DNA from: Ignavibacteriales bacterium
Lineage (GTDB): Bacteria; Bacteroidota; Ignavibacteria; Ignavibacteriales; Ignavibacteriaceae
Assembly: GCA_016709155.1 (NCBI GenBank)
Contig: JADJEI010000001.1
Span: forward strand, 496,001-560,000
Direction: 5' to 3'
Length of the DNA: 64,000 bases
Every line of letters begins with the position of its first letter. The stretch's first letter is position 1. Shown here piece by piece: positions 9,836-19,313 of this stretch. Both the position numbers and the translations under genes were made by a program. The notes beneath the pieces are model-generated. The model was not told the DNA's origin. It did no database searches and was given only the letters and a program-made list of their open reading frames with translations.

Positions 9836-10258
9836 ATGAGAACCAGCAGTTTATTTAGCAAAGAACAAGATTACTCACTCAGAATTACAGCTTATTTAGC
9901 CTCACTCGAAAATGGGCAAATTATTAATGTTAATAGACTTTCAAAAAATCTTTATATCTCAAAAATTTTTGCAGCACGAATTATCCATAAACTAAAAAAT
10001 GCAAATATCACTGGCTCTGTTCAAGGAAAGTATGGCGGAGTTTATTTAAAAGCCAAGCCAAAAGAGATTTCTATTTGGGATGTTTTAAATGCAGTAGGGT
10101 TTAATACAAGATTAAATGATTGTATGAATGATCATTTTACCTGCGAGCTAATGTTCGGATGTAAGTTTCATAATTTTTTTTTAGTGCAAGAAAATGTTCT
10201 TGTAACAAAATTAAAAGAGCAAAAAATTTCTGATTATGTATTTCAACAATTTAAATAA
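9836..10258 (+). CDS. Rrf2-family Fe-S transcriptional regulator
   Basis: Winged-helix regulator of the IscR/NsrR/RsrR family. Seen: the N-terminal helix with FSKEQDYSLRITAYLA, a wHTH to about residue 65, and GGVYLKAKPKEIS in the wing. Three cysteines spaced C-x6-C-x5-C near residues 99-112 fit the cluster-binding loop, although the first gap is one longer than in IscR (C-x5-C-x5-C). Length 140 is typical. It is 33 bases before cydA on the same strand, so it probably controls cytochrome bd in response to oxygen, nitric oxide or redox state. It could be an NsrR-like sensor, but the effector is not visible. Confidence 0.85.
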   Translation: MRTSSLFSKEQDYSLRITAYLASLENGQIINVNRLSKNLYISKIFAARIIHKLKNANITGSVQGKYGGVYLKAKPKEISIWDVLNAVGFNTRLNDCMNDHFTCELMFGCKFHNFFLVQENVLVTKLKEQKISDYVFQQFK

Positions 10259-10291
10259 CATTATTCTTTAAACATTTAAAGAGGTTAGAAT

Positions 10292-11677
10292 ATGGATGTC
10301 TTAACTCTTTCCAGATTGCAGTTTGCAATTGTAACTGTATATCACTTTTTCTTCGTCCCAATTACTCTTGGTCTTTCTATTGCAGTTGCGATTATGCAAA
10401 CAGCATACTATCGTACAGGCAATGAAAGTTATAAAAAAATGACAAAGTTTTGGGGAAAACTTTTCTTAATAAATTTTGCTATTGGTGTTGCTACCGGTAT
10501 TGTTCAAGAGTTTCAGTTCGGTATGAACTGGTCACAGTATTCAAGATTTATGGGAGATATATTTGGTGCTCCTTTAGCAATCGAAGCACTGTTAGCATTT
10601 TTTATGGAATCAACATTTTTAGGAATCTGGGTTTTTGGCTGGGATCGAATTCCAAAAAAAATGCACTTAGCTTCAATCTGGTTAGTAGCAATCGGCTCTA
10701 ATCTTTCTGCAATATGGATTTTAGCGGCTAACTCTTTTATGCAGCAACCGGTTGGATATGCTGTGCGAAATGGTCGTGCAGAGATGACTGACTTTTTTGC
10801 ACTGATAACAAACGGACATCTTTGGGTTCAATTTCCTCACGTATTTTTTGGTGCTGTTGCAACCGCAGGATTTTTAATATTATCAATCAGCGCATATCAT
10901 CTTGTAAAAAAAGAAAAACACGATGTGTTTAAAAAATCATTTAAGTTTGGTGCAGCTTATGCTTTGCTTGGGTCATTATTGGTTATTCTTGTTGGTCACA
11001 CGCAGGCTCAGTATATGGTTAAAGTGCAACCGATGAAAATGGCTGCTGCAGAAGCTTTGTGGGAAACTGAAAATCCTGCCTCAATGTCTTTATTTACTTT
11101 TGGTTATGAAGCAAATCGTAAAGATATCTTTGCAATTAAAATTCCGGGTGGATTAAGTTTTTTAGCTTACAATAAATTTGAAGGTGAAGTAAAAGGGATC
11201 AATCAATTACAAAAAGAAACCGAAGAAAAATTTGGTACTGGAAATTATGTTCCGCCAATTGCAATTTCTTACTGGACTTTTAGAATTATGGTCGGGACAG
11301 GATTTTTAATGTTGTTAATTGCTGCACTTTCTCTCTTAAAAGCTTATAAACAAAATTATGAGTTCAACCCTCTATTCTATAAAATTGTTTTTTGGTCAAT
11401 GCTGCTTCCAGTAATTGCAAACACTACAGGTTGGTTGTTTACAGAAATTGCAAGACAGCCGTGGACAGTTTTCGGTTTATTTACAACTGCTAATTCAGTA
11501 TCAAACACAGTTTCTGCAGGCGAAGTTTTATTCTCACTAATTGCTTACACTGCAATTTATGCAGTTCTTATGGTGATTATGATTTCGCTGATGAAAAAAT
11601 TTGCTACAAGAAATGTTAATGAAATTGAGATTGAAGATCACGAAGCAGTTGAAGACAAAATTTTTAGTAAAGCATAG
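10292..11677 (+). CDS. cydA: Cytochrome bd oxidase subunit I
   Basis: Membrane quinol oxidase with very high oxygen affinity. Seen: TVYHFFFVPITLG with the haem-ligand His at residue 18, FGMNWSQYSRFMGDIFG, IEALLAFFMESTFLG with the conserved Glu, HVFFGAVATAGF with the b558 His, and the Q-loop residues QPMKMAAAEALWET (Lys and Glu). EIARQPWTVFG carries the conserved RQPW box. At 461 residues it is the short-Q-loop form. AAGAGG precedes the ATG. cydB follows after 9 bases. Confidence 0.97.
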   Translation: MDVLTLSRLQFAIVTVYHFFFVPITLGLSIAVAIMQTAYYRTGNESYKKMTKFWGKLFLINFAIGVATGIVQEFQFGMNWSQYSRFMGDIFGAPLAIEALLAFFMESTFLGIWVFGWDRIPKKMHLASIWLVAIGSNLSAIWILAANSFMQQPVGYAVRNGRAEMTDFFALITNGHLWVQFPHVFFGAVATAGFLILSISAYHLVKKEKHDVFKKSFKFGAAYALLGSLLVILVGHTQAQYMVKVQPMKMAAAEALWETENPASMSLFTFGYEANRKDIFAIKIPGGLSFLAYNKFEGEVKGINQLQKETEEKFGTGNYVPPIAISYWTFRIMVGTGFLMLLIAALSLLKAYKQNYEFNPLFYKIVFWSMLLPVIANTTGWLFTEIARQPWTVFGLFTTANSVSNTVSAGEVLFSLIAYTAIYAVLMVIMISLMKKFATRNVNEIEIEDHEAVEDKIFSKA

Positions 11678-11686
11678 GAGATAACA

Positions 11687-12700
11687 ATGGACTTAAATAT
11701 TATTTGGTTTATACTAATCGGTGTGCTCTTTGTCGGATTTTTCTTTTTAGAAGGATTTGATTACGGAGTCGGAATTCTCTTACCATTTATAGGTAAAGAA
11801 GACAGAGAACGTCGCGCAATAATAAATTCTATCGGCACTTTTTGGGATGGTAATGAAGTTTGGATGCTAACTGCAGGCGGCGCAATGTTTGCAGCTTTTC
11901 CAAATTGGTATGCAACATTGTTTAGTGGATTTTATCTTGCACTTGTTGTGATGCTCTTAGCTTTAATTGCTCGCGGAGTTGCATTTGAATACAGAAGTAA
12001 AAAAGATGATCCTGTTTGGCGTAACCGATGGGATTGGGTAATCTTTGTAGGGAGTTTTGTTCCTGCATTACTTTGGGGTGTTGCAATATCAAACATTATA
12101 CGTGGTGTTCCAATAGATGCAAATATGAATTATACAGGAAACTTTTTTACACTCCTTAATCCATATTCATTAGTTGGTGGATTAACTTCAGTAGCTCTAT
12201 TTACATTACACGGATCTATTTTTCTATCACTAAAATTAACTGATAATCTTTTAGATAGAGCAAGAAACATTGCTGGAAAACTCTGGCTGCCTGCAACACT
12301 ATTACTATTTGCTTATGTTATTTTTGGATACTTTGATACAGATATGTTTTCAAAACTTGGTGTTAATCCCGGTGTTGTTCCAATTATAGCTGGCATTGCT
12401 ATTCTTATAGTTGGATATCTTTTAAAGATAAAAAAAGAAGGCTGGGCTTTTGTAATGACAGGAATTACAATTGCATTTTCAACCATTACAGTTTTTATGG
12501 GATTGTTTCCAAGAGTAATGGTATCAAGCACAAACAATGATTATAGTTTAACAATTTACAATGCTTCTTCAAGTCCATATACATTACAAGTTATGAGTAT
12601 TGTTGCTTTAATATTTGTACCAATTGTTTTGGCTTATCAAGCATGGTCATATTGGGTTTTTAGAAAACGAGTTTCTACAAAATCTAAACTTGAGTACTAA
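11687..12700 (+). CDS. cydB: Cytochrome bd oxidase subunit II
   Basis: Partner of CydA in the bd-type quinol oxidase. Seen: FFLEGFDYGVGILLPF at the N-terminus, FWDGNEVWMLTAGGAMFAAFP and RGVAFEYR, which are the diagnostic blocks, and about eight to nine membrane segments. Length 337 is in the short class. An AGGAG lies 5 bases before ATG. After cydB the operon is interrupted by the nested mobile elements at 12721-14123 before the PsiE-like gene and cydDC. Confidence 0.97.
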   Translation: MDLNIIWFILIGVLFVGFFFLEGFDYGVGILLPFIGKEDRERRAIINSIGTFWDGNEVWMLTAGGAMFAAFPNWYATLFSGFYLALVVMLLALIARGVAFEYRSKKDDPVWRNRWDWVIFVGSFVPALLWGVAISNIIRGVPIDANMNYTGNFFTLLNPYSLVGGLTSVALFTLHGSIFLSLKLTDNLLDRARNIAGKLWLPATLLLFAYVIFGYFDTDMFSKLGVNPGVVPIIAGIAILIVGYLLKIKKEGWAFVMTGITIAFSTITVFMGLFPRVMVSSTNNDYSLTIYNASSSPYTLQVMSIVALIFVPIVLAYQAWSYWVFRKRVSTKSKLEY

Positions 12701-12769
12701 ACATAATTTCTATTATTAAAGAGGTTGTCACAAAACTCTCATTTTGTCAGTCTGAATATTATGACTTAG

Positions 12770-13795
12770 TCAAGCTGTTTTTAATAATTCTGGATTAATA
12801 GATTTAAAGTTTTCTGTATAAGCAATTCCAGAATTAATAACAGCACAAGTTATTTTTAACAGTTTATTTTCAATGTTGTTTAGAATAAGTCTATTGTTTT
12901 TCCCTTCTGCTTGTTTACGAAGGAAATATTTCTTAAAATTTTGATTATGTGTTCTTACAGATAATGCAGCAAGATAAAGAAGTTTTCTAAGTTTAGCCGG
13001 ACCACACATTCGTGATCTTGGCGGTTTATGCAGTGATGTTCCGCTAATCTGTTCGTAAGGACATATTCCAGAATAAGCAGCAATATGCTTGTAGTTTAGT
13101 TGTTCAGTAAATCCTTTTGTAAGAACAAGAAGATTTGCAGCTAAAAGTAATCCAACACCAGGAACAGACTTAGCAAGAGAAATGTTGTTCTTGAATGAAT
13201 CGTCTTTATCAACTAAGGTTTTAATTTCCTGATCTATCTGTTTGATATGTTCTTTGAGTTTACTGATAGTTTGCTCGTATATCTGGTTAGCCAGAGGAGT
13301 TTGGTAGTATTTGTGCTTTAGAGTCTTAAGAGCATTTACATTAGCAATCATCTGAACACTAAGGTGTTCACGAGTAGTTAAAAGCACCTGTGTTTGCTCT
13401 ATAATCTCATTTATAGGCTTCCAGATGGGAAGTTTATCAGAATACCTGTAAGCATATTCTGCTATGGATAGAGCATCAACAAAGTCGTTCTTTCTTGGTG
13501 AATCTTTAGTCTTGTTCTTTATCTTGTGCGGAGCTTCAATGGAAATGGTAAATCCTTTTGAAGCTAAGAAGTAAGAGATGTTTTCAGAATAAACACCTGT
13601 TGCTTCCATACAAATGATGGCATCAGATTGTTTAATGTTATTATTAGAGAGCAAAGTTAAAAACTCATTAGAGCCATCAATGTTATTTGAGAACTTTTGT
13701 GTTGAGAAAACAAGATTATCAGGACTGGTAATGCAGCTGGCAGAAAAGTCATCTGCCGAAATATCAAAGCCGATGAAATATTTTGTTGTTTGCAT
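12770..13795 (-). CDS. IS110-family transposase (DEDD recombinase)
   Basis: Serine/DEDD recombinase that moves the element using a bridge RNA. Seen: N-terminal FIGFDIS with the first Asp, ICMEATGVYSENISYFL with the Glu, and RKNDFVDALSIAEYA with the last Asp pair, forming the RuvC-like DEDD site. A coiled-coil middle (about 125-195) follows, then the transposase-20 domain with VPGVGLLLAANLL and AYSGICPYEQISG and the Ser of SGTS. Length 341 is full, so the copy may be active. It starts at the ATG at 13795 and runs against the cyd operon. Confidence 0.93.
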   Translation of the reverse strand: MQTTKYFIGFDISADDFSASCITSPDNLVFSTQKFSNNIDGSNEFLTLLSNNNIKQSDAIICMEATGVYSENISYFLASKGFTISIEAPHKIKNKTKDSPRKNDFVDALSIAEYAYRYSDKLPIWKPINEIIEQTQVLLTTREHLSVQMIANVNALKTLKHKYYQTPLANQIYEQTISKLKEHIKQIDQEIKTLVDKDDSFKNNISLAKSVPGVGLLLAANLLVLTKGFTEQLNYKHIAAYSGICPYEQISGTSLHKPPRSRMCGPAKLRKLLYLAALSVRTHNQNFKKYFLRKQAEGKNNRLILNNIENKLLKITCAVINSGIAYTENFKSINPELLKTA

Positions 13796-13881
13796 TGTTC
13801 TTTTTTATAAAACACCAAAGTGGTACGAGCTTACTCCATTTTAATAATCTTAAATACGGAAATATTATTTAGCTTTAACCA

Positions 13882-13951
13882 CCAAAGAGCCGGGTCTTAA
13901 TCAGACTTTAGTTTTAACTTGAGCGTGCCATAGACTTACTCGGCTCTTTGG
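13882..13951 (-). ncRNA. Candidate IS110 bridge RNA core hairpin
   Basis: In the element's left non-coding end, CCAAAGAGCCG (13882-13892) and CGGCTCTTTGG (13941-13951) form a perfect 11-bp stem around a 48-base loop. Read on the minus strand, the loop holds AAGTCTATGG, which matches the complement of the element's own left terminus (AAGTCTAATGG at 14017-14027) with one base gap, and AGTCTGA, which is complementary to the target flank left at 12749-12755. IS110 elements are known to encode such guide RNAs here. The exact RNA ends and the loop assignment are inference. Confidence 0.5.
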
Positions 13952-14169
13952 GTATTTTATTTAATCCTTATTTTGTTATTAAATGTTTTATATTAAAATA
14001 AAATAAATTACACACTAAGTCTAATGGAGCTTGTCGAAGACTGATGGCAATACCATAGTCAATTCACACTTCGATGGCGTTGCGACTCCGTGTGGCATTA
14101 AAAATTACTTTTGAGACAGCCTCTTTTTTAATTTTTATTGTAGCTACAATAAACGATAAGAGAAAAGAA

Positions 14170-14595
14170 ATGAAAAAAATAATTTTATCATCGATAAATG
14201 TAGTTGAGGATATAATATACTCAGTAGTTGCATTGATTTTAATAGCAAGTTCTTTTCTTTTGATATACAATGAAATACTGACATTCCCACAAGTTTTTCA
14301 AGAAGCCAACCAATTAAAAGTGCTTATAGAGATTATTTCTAAAACACTGTTGCTAGTTATGGTTCTGGAAATTTTATATACCGTGCGTATAACAATGCGA
14401 GATCACATTCTTTGTGCAGAACCATTTTTAATTGTTGGTTTGATTGCTGCTATACGAAGAATCCTAATTATAAGTGTTGAAACTGCCTATTATCAGGAAA
14501 GAATAAATACATATATGCTTGAAATAAGTGTGTTATCAATTATGATCTTAATTTTTGTTGTTTCTATTGTTCTGCTAAAAAAGTACAAGGTTTAA
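14170..14595 (+). CDS. PsiE-like small membrane protein
   Basis: Four-helix membrane protein resembling the phosphate-starvation-inducible PsiE family, whose function is unknown. Seen: hydrophobic segments at about residues 15-35, 50-75, 85-105 and 115-135, and the family-like stretch RDHILCAEPFLIVGLIAAIRRILI. The frame is open upstream to 14074, but that part is derived from the MITE end. The ATG at 14170 gives a 141-residue protein that starts MKKIILSSINVVED, with AGAGAAAAG upstream. It lies between cydB and cydD and may be part of the oxidase operon. Confidence 0.75.
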   Translation: MKKIILSSINVVEDIIYSVVALILIASSFLLIYNEILTFPQVFQEANQLKVLIEIISKTLLLVMVLEILYTVRITMRDHILCAEPFLIVGLIAAIRRILIISVETAYYQERINTYMLEISVLSIMILIFVVSIVLLKKYKV

Positions 14596-14643
14596 GTATT
14601 ATATGATCTTAAATAGTAACTTTTTTATAACAACACTTATATA

Positions 14644-16383
14644 ATGAATTTTAGCAAAGAACTTTTTAGTGAAATTAAACCAGTTAGAATAAATTTTATT
14701 CTTGTTATTTTTTTTGGATTACTCGCCGCTGTAACAACAATTCTACTCGCACTGTCTTTAAGCAAAATTATTAATGGAGTTTTTTTATCGCAGCAAACAT
14801 TACAAGATGTTTCTACGTTAATAATAATTTTTATAATTCTTGCTTTCCTAAAATCAATCCTAATTTGGAGCCAGCAATTCTTTTCTACAAGCCTTGTTAC
14901 ATTTGTAAAAAAATCTTTTCGAAAAAAAATATTATTAAAAATTGAAGAGATTGGACTGCTAAAACTAAAATCAGAAAGAACCGGCGAACTTGTAAACACT
15001 TTATTAAATGGAGTTGATAAACTTGAAGATTATTTTTCAAAGTTTCTCCCTCAAATGTTTTTATCGATCTTTATACCAATTATAATTTTAATTTTTGTTT
15101 TTCCACTCGATTGGCTGACCGCCATTGTATTTATAGTTACTGCTCCAATTATTCCAATTTTTATGTTTCTTATCGGTTCAATTGCAGAAAAGATGAACAG
15201 GAAGCAGTGGCAAACTTTAAGCAGGATGAGTGCTTACTTTCTTGACGTTTTACAAGGATTAACTACTCTAAAAATATTTAACCGTATCAATGATACAATC
15301 AAAAAGATCGATGATATTTCTAATCAATTTAGAATTAAAACTCTCAATGTTTTAAAGATTGCATTTCTTTCTGCTTTGGTTCTCGAAGTAACTGCAACAA
15401 TCAGTGTAGCTGTTGTCGCTGTTGAAATCGGGTTGAGACTTTTAAACGGCAACTTTGTTTTTTCTGATGCGCTGTTCATTTTAATTATTGCACCGGAGTT
15501 TTATTTACCGTTAAGAATTTTAGGTACAACATATCATGCCAGAATGGAAGGCATTGCAGCGTTTGAGAGAATTAATGATGTACTGAATTATAAATCATCT
15601 AAATCCAATTTTGTTAGCAATGCAAATGTTGAATGTAATTTTAATATTAAAGATTCTATTTCTTTAAATAATATTTCTTACACATATACTGATAGAGAAA
15701 TAAAAGCTTTAGATAATGTTTCTTTAACTATCGAGACTAATAAAGTAACTGCAATTGTTGGAGCATCAGGCTCAGGTAAAACTACTTTAATGAATATCCT
15801 GTTAAGATTTTTCAATCCAACTGATGGTAATATTTTTATTGGAGAAACAGATTTACAATTTGTTAAAGAAGAATACTGGAGAAATAATCTTTCATGGCTT
15901 CCACAAAATCCACATCTCTTTTCAAAAACGATTCTTGAGAATTTACAAATTGCAAAACAACAAGCATCATTTGATGAGGTTTTAAATGCTGCAAAGAGTG
16001 CCCGCATCCACGAATTTATTTTAAAACTTGCAAATGGATATAACACTTTAGTTGGTGAAAATGGAGCAAAGTTAAGCGGCGGAGAAATCCAAAGAATAGC
16101 TTTAGCACGAGCTTATTTGCGTAACGCTCCCCTTCTATTTGTTGATGAGCCAACTGCAAATTTAGATCCTATTGTTGAAGATGAAATTGTAAAAGATATG
16201 CACAAACTTTTTTACGGTAAAACTGTTTTTATTATTGCACATCGTTTAAATACTATTGTTAAAGCTGATAAAATAATTGTAATGAGAGATGGAAGAATCG
16301 AAGAATTAGGTAATCACAATGAGTTATTATTAAGAAACGGTTACTATAAAAAACTACTTGATGCTCACGGTGAAATGATATGA
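14644..16383 (+). CDS. cydD: Thiol-reductant ABC exporter subunit CydD
   Basis: One half of the heterodimeric CydDC exporter that sends cysteine or glutathione to the periplasm and is needed for cytochrome bd assembly. Seen: six membrane helices to about residue 310, then the nucleotide-binding domain with Walker A GASGSGKTT, signature LSGGEIQRIALARA, Walker B LLFVDEPTANLD and the H-loop IIAHRLNT. Length 579 is normal. The stop overlaps the cydC start by 4 bases (ATGATA), indicating translational coupling. Assignment as CydD rather than a general ABC exporter rests on the cydAB context. Confidence 0.92.
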   Translation: MNFSKELFSEIKPVRINFILVIFFGLLAAVTTILLALSLSKIINGVFLSQQTLQDVSTLIIIFIILAFLKSILIWSQQFFSTSLVTFVKKSFRKKILLKIEEIGLLKLKSERTGELVNTLLNGVDKLEDYFSKFLPQMFLSIFIPIIILIFVFPLDWLTAIVFIVTAPIIPIFMFLIGSIAEKMNRKQWQTLSRMSAYFLDVLQGLTTLKIFNRINDTIKKIDDISNQFRIKTLNVLKIAFLSALVLEVTATISVAVVAVEIGLRLLNGNFVFSDALFILIIAPEFYLPLRILGTTYHARMEGIAAFERINDVLNYKSSKSNFVSNANVECNFNIKDSISLNNISYTYTDREIKALDNVSLTIETNKVTAIVGASGSGKTTLMNILLRFFNPTDGNIFIGETDLQFVKEEYWRNNLSWLPQNPHLFSKTILENLQIAKQQASFDEVLNAAKSARIHEFILKLANGYNTLVGENGAKLSGGEIQRIALARAYLRNAPLLFVDEPTANLDPIVEDEIVKDMHKLFYGKTVFIIAHRLNTIVKADKIIVMRDGRIEELGNHNELLLRNGYYKKLLDAHGEMI

Positions 16384-18136
16384 TAAAAATATTTATCAAA
16401 ATTGTTTCACTTGGAAAAGAATATAAATTATGGATGCTGCTTGCAGCACTGTTAGGATTTTTTACTGTTGGAAGCGGAATTGGATTGATGATGACATCAT
16501 CTTACCTGATTGCAAAAGCTGCTTTACAAACTCCAATCTATCAATTACAGGTTGCAATAGTTGGAGTAAGATTTTTTGGAATATCTCGCGGCATTTTTAG
16601 ATATTTAGAAAGATATATCTCACACAACGTTACATTTAAACTACTTGTAAAATTTAGAGTCTGGTTTTTCAAATCTTTAATTCCACTTGTACCATCCAAA
16701 ACAATTGATCTTTCGAGCGGGGATTTGCTTTCAAGATCTATTGAAGATATTGAAAGTATCGAACACATTTTTGTCAGAGTGATTTCGCCGCCCTTTATTT
16801 TTGTCGCAACTTCTGTATTGATGTTTGGGCTGCTTAGTATTTTCAGTTTAACTTACTCGCTGATATTTATATTTATGTTCTTTACTTCTGCAATGGGAAT
16901 TCCATTACTAACTTTTTTATTAAGCAATAAAACAGGCAAAGAAATTATTTCACTTAAATCTAAGTTGAAGGAATTTTCTATTGATAACATTCAAGGTCTA
17001 TCAGAATTAATATTTTATAATCAAAAGAAAATTTGATAAACGATTTTGATCTTCTGAATAATAAACTGATAAAAGCTGAAACCAGAATGAATAACATTCA
17101 ATCGTTACACGAAAGTTTAACCGGTTTGATGATGAACTTAACTGTAATTGTAATGTTACTTACAGCAATTCCGGATGTTACAAATGGAATTCTTGAAGGT
17201 GTTTACTTATCCGTAATCTCAATTGGAATTATGGCGTCGTTCGAAGCGGTTGCACAAATTCCACAAGCATTTCAATATCTTGGAAAGAGCACAGAAGCGG
17301 GAAATAGATTATTTAAAATTACTGAGACGAGTAACCAACGGCTTGACCAAAATACTGTAACTGAATTTCCTTCGGATTATAATTTAAGATTAGATAATAT
17401 TTCATTTTCTTATAACACCAAGACCAATGCACTTGCAAATATTTCCTTTTCAGTTAATCCCGGAGAAAAAGTTGCAATTGTTGGTGCAAGTGGTGCTGGT
17501 AAATCTACACTTGTAAACATCTTAACCAAACTATGGGATTATAATTCTGGTGATATTTTTCTTGGTAGCCTAAACTATAAAAATATTTCTGATGACAGAA
17601 TTAGAAATATTATTTCTGTTGTACCGCAAAAAGTCCATTTATTTACCGGAACAATAAAAGAAAATCTTCTAGTCGCAAAACCTGATGCAACAGATGATGA
17701 ACTTATGCTTGCATTATCCAAAGTTAATCTTGAAACACTTGTAAATAGTTTACCTGAAAAGTTAAATACAAATATCGGTGAGCTTGGTAAAAAATTAAGT
17801 GGTGGAGAAAGTAAGCGTTTAACAATTGCAAGAGCATTATTAAAGGATTCACAAATAATAATATTTGATGAAATAAATTCTCACGTTGATAATCTGACAG
17901 AAAAAAAAATTCTCGAAACAGTTTCAAAAATTCCAAAAGACAAATCAATTTTATTTATAACACATCGAATTGTACAAATGGAAATGTTTGATAGAATTAT
18001 TGTTTTCTCAAACGGAAAGATTGTTGAAAGTGGCTTGCACCAGGAATTATTAGAACAAGACGGTTATTATAAAAAACTAATTGATTTTCAGAATCAAAAA
18101 ATTACTGATACTGATTTGAGGTTAACTTTAAATTAA
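16380..18136 (+). pseudogene. cydC: Thiol-reductant ABC exporter subunit CydC, frameshifted
   Basis: Partner of CydD. The first frame (16380-17036) encodes the membrane domain with GSGIGLMMTSSYLIAKAA and FRYLERYISHN. It ends at a TGA straight after FYNQKK. The rest (17033-18136) continues in the -1 frame from LINDFDLL and carries Walker A GASGAGKST, signature LSGGESKRLTIARA, Walker B IIIFDEIN and THRIV. Joined, about 585 residues would be a complete CydC. The break is in an A-rich run near 17025-17032, so a lost A is likely, either real or an assembly error. No standard slippery heptamer is present. Confidence 0.88.
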
Positions 18137-18189
18137 TTTTTGAAAAGTTATAATCGTATTTATTATTATGAAGTATAAAACAATAAAAT

Positions 18190-18674
18190 TTATTTAAGTG
18201 CTTGTGTTTTAGAAATAAAATTCTCAGGCATTTGTACTGCAACAACTCTTCCTTTAGCAGTAACCACTCCGTTTGCCGAAACTGTTATTTCGGAAATAAC
18301 TTTTCTTCCTTTCTGCTCTATGATCTTACCGCGCAGTTCTAATTCTGGTCCGAGCGGAGTTGGTTTTAAATATTCAACTTGCAGTGAAGCCGTAACAAAA
18401 CGAAAAGGCGGCAAAGTATCGAACTCTCTTCCTTCAGCTTTGTATGCAGCTAAAGCTCCGGTTCCTGTTCCGTGGCAATCAATTAATGATGCAATCAATC
18501 CACCATAAACATAACCGGAATTGCAGTATGATATTCTTTTGGAGTGAAGTGTGCAACAGTTTCATCACCATCCCAAAAGCTTTTTATTTGATGACCGTGT
18601 TCATTATTTCTTCCACAGCCGTAACAATAACTCAACTCATCTGGATAGTAATCTTGAATTGGTTTAGTATTCAC
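18190..18674 (-). pseudogene. PaaI/HotDog thioesterase, frameshifted
   Basis: Acyl-CoA thioesterase-like HotDog protein. Reading from the GTG at 18674 (AAGGTG upstream) gives VNTKPIQDYYPDE, then CYGCGRNN, up to HTAIP. Then a base is missing in the CCGG at about 18515, and the frame continues YGGLIASLIDCHGTGTGALAAY to 18190. YGGLIASLIDCHG is the family's active-site helix region. The N-terminal CYGC pair is common in this subfamily. Product about 160 residues. The substrate is unknown. Confidence 0.75.
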
Positions 18675-18689
18675 TTAATCACCTTAATT

Positions 18690-19313
18690 TTAGATTCCTT
18701 TTTTTATCAATACAAATAAATGACTTGTTGTCGGTTTATTCTTAATTTCTTTTATGATTTTTAATTCAGCTTTATCAGCTAAATCTTTAAGACCACCGTT
18801 GCGGACATAATTTTTATAATTTCTGTAATGATCAATTCCGGCAGCAAACTCGACAACTTCATTCAGTGCACTCCAGAATCCATTTGGTCGTGGGACAAGA
18901 TAATCGCCAATGATAATTTTATCGGCAATTTGAGATAATTCTTTTAGAAGATTGATTCTATCTTCTTCATTTACTTCGTGAATGACATAAGTCATCACTG
19001 CATAATCGAAATGAAAATTTTGAGAGATTAGAGTAGAAAAATTTGTGTGAAGAAATGAAATTCTTTCGTTTGGATTCTTGGAAAGGGTCTGATTTGCTTT
19101 ATCAATATTTTTTTTAGATAAATCTATTCCAACTACTTTAGCAGATTTATCCGCAACAGTAAAAGGAAATCTACCCGTGCCGCAGCCAATATCAATTACT
19201 GTAAAGTTTGGTTCAATAATCTTTTTTATCTCGCTAAATAATCTATCCTGATTTGGAGCGATAAATTTATCGTAAAACCAGCCATCGTACCAATGATTTT
19301 TATTCTGTGTCAT
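18690..19313 (-). CDS. Class I SAM-dependent methyltransferase
   Basis: Rossmann-fold methyltransferase of the type-11/25 kind. Seen: VIDIGCGTGRFPF (motif I, about residue 40), VVGIDLSKKNI (motif II acidic residue) and YAVMTYVIHEVNEEDR (motif IV region). The N-terminal block HWYDGWFYDKFIAPNQDR is distinctive and is repeated in a degraded copy at 21386-21529. The target is unknown. Length 207 appears complete. The neighbour on the same strand is the thioesterase at 18190. Confidence 0.85.
   Translation of the reverse strand: MTQNKNHWYDGWFYDKFIAPNQDRLFSEIKKIIEPNFTVIDIGCGTGRFPFTVADKSAKVVGIDLSKKNIDKANQTLSKNPNERISFLHTNFSTLISQNFHFDYAVMTYVIHEVNEEDRINLLKELSQIADKIIIGDYLVPRPNGFWSALNEVVEFAAGIDHYRNYKNYVRNGGLKDLADKAELKIIKEIKNKPTTSHLFVLIKKGI

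Larger units (their letters stand above)
12756..14027 (-). mobile_element. IS110-family insertion sequence
   Basis: Bounds are inferred by subtracting the MITE sequence on both sides and are good to a few bases. The element reads on the minus strand: a non-coding left end of about 232 bases (13796-14027), one transposase gene, and only about 14 bases after its stop. There are no terminal inverted repeats. A long 5' non-coding region and a short 3' end is the layout of the IS110 group, whose left end encodes a bridge RNA. The insertion point is inside the small hairpin (CTTCGACAAGCTCAG) of the MITE, in line with the habit of IS110-type elements to target repeats. Confidence 0.75.
12721..14123. 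mobile_element. Inverted-repeat (MITE-like) element, copy A, interrupted by an IS110 element
   Basis: The left end (12721-12755) resembles GAGGCTGTCTCAAAAG followed by ATTTTGTCAGTCTGA. The right end (about 14028-14123) carries AGCTTGTCGAAGACTG, TTCACACTTCGATGG and ACTTTTGAGACAGCCTC. Placed together, the two parts align with intact copies at 51077-51214 and 53811-53947, showing one non-coding element about 135 bases long, split by roughly 1.27 kb. No long ORF lies in the MITE part, so it must depend on a transposase encoded elsewhere. Confidence 0.75.

Noticed and set aside
14074..14169. Longer start for the PsiE-like protein
   Set aside because: The upstream codons lie in the MITE right end and read-through of a repeat; the first real start is at 14170.
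17025..17036. Programmed -1 frameshift in cydC
   Set aside because: No canonical slippery heptamer or following structure; one lost A in a run gives the same result, and similar indels are found in other genes.
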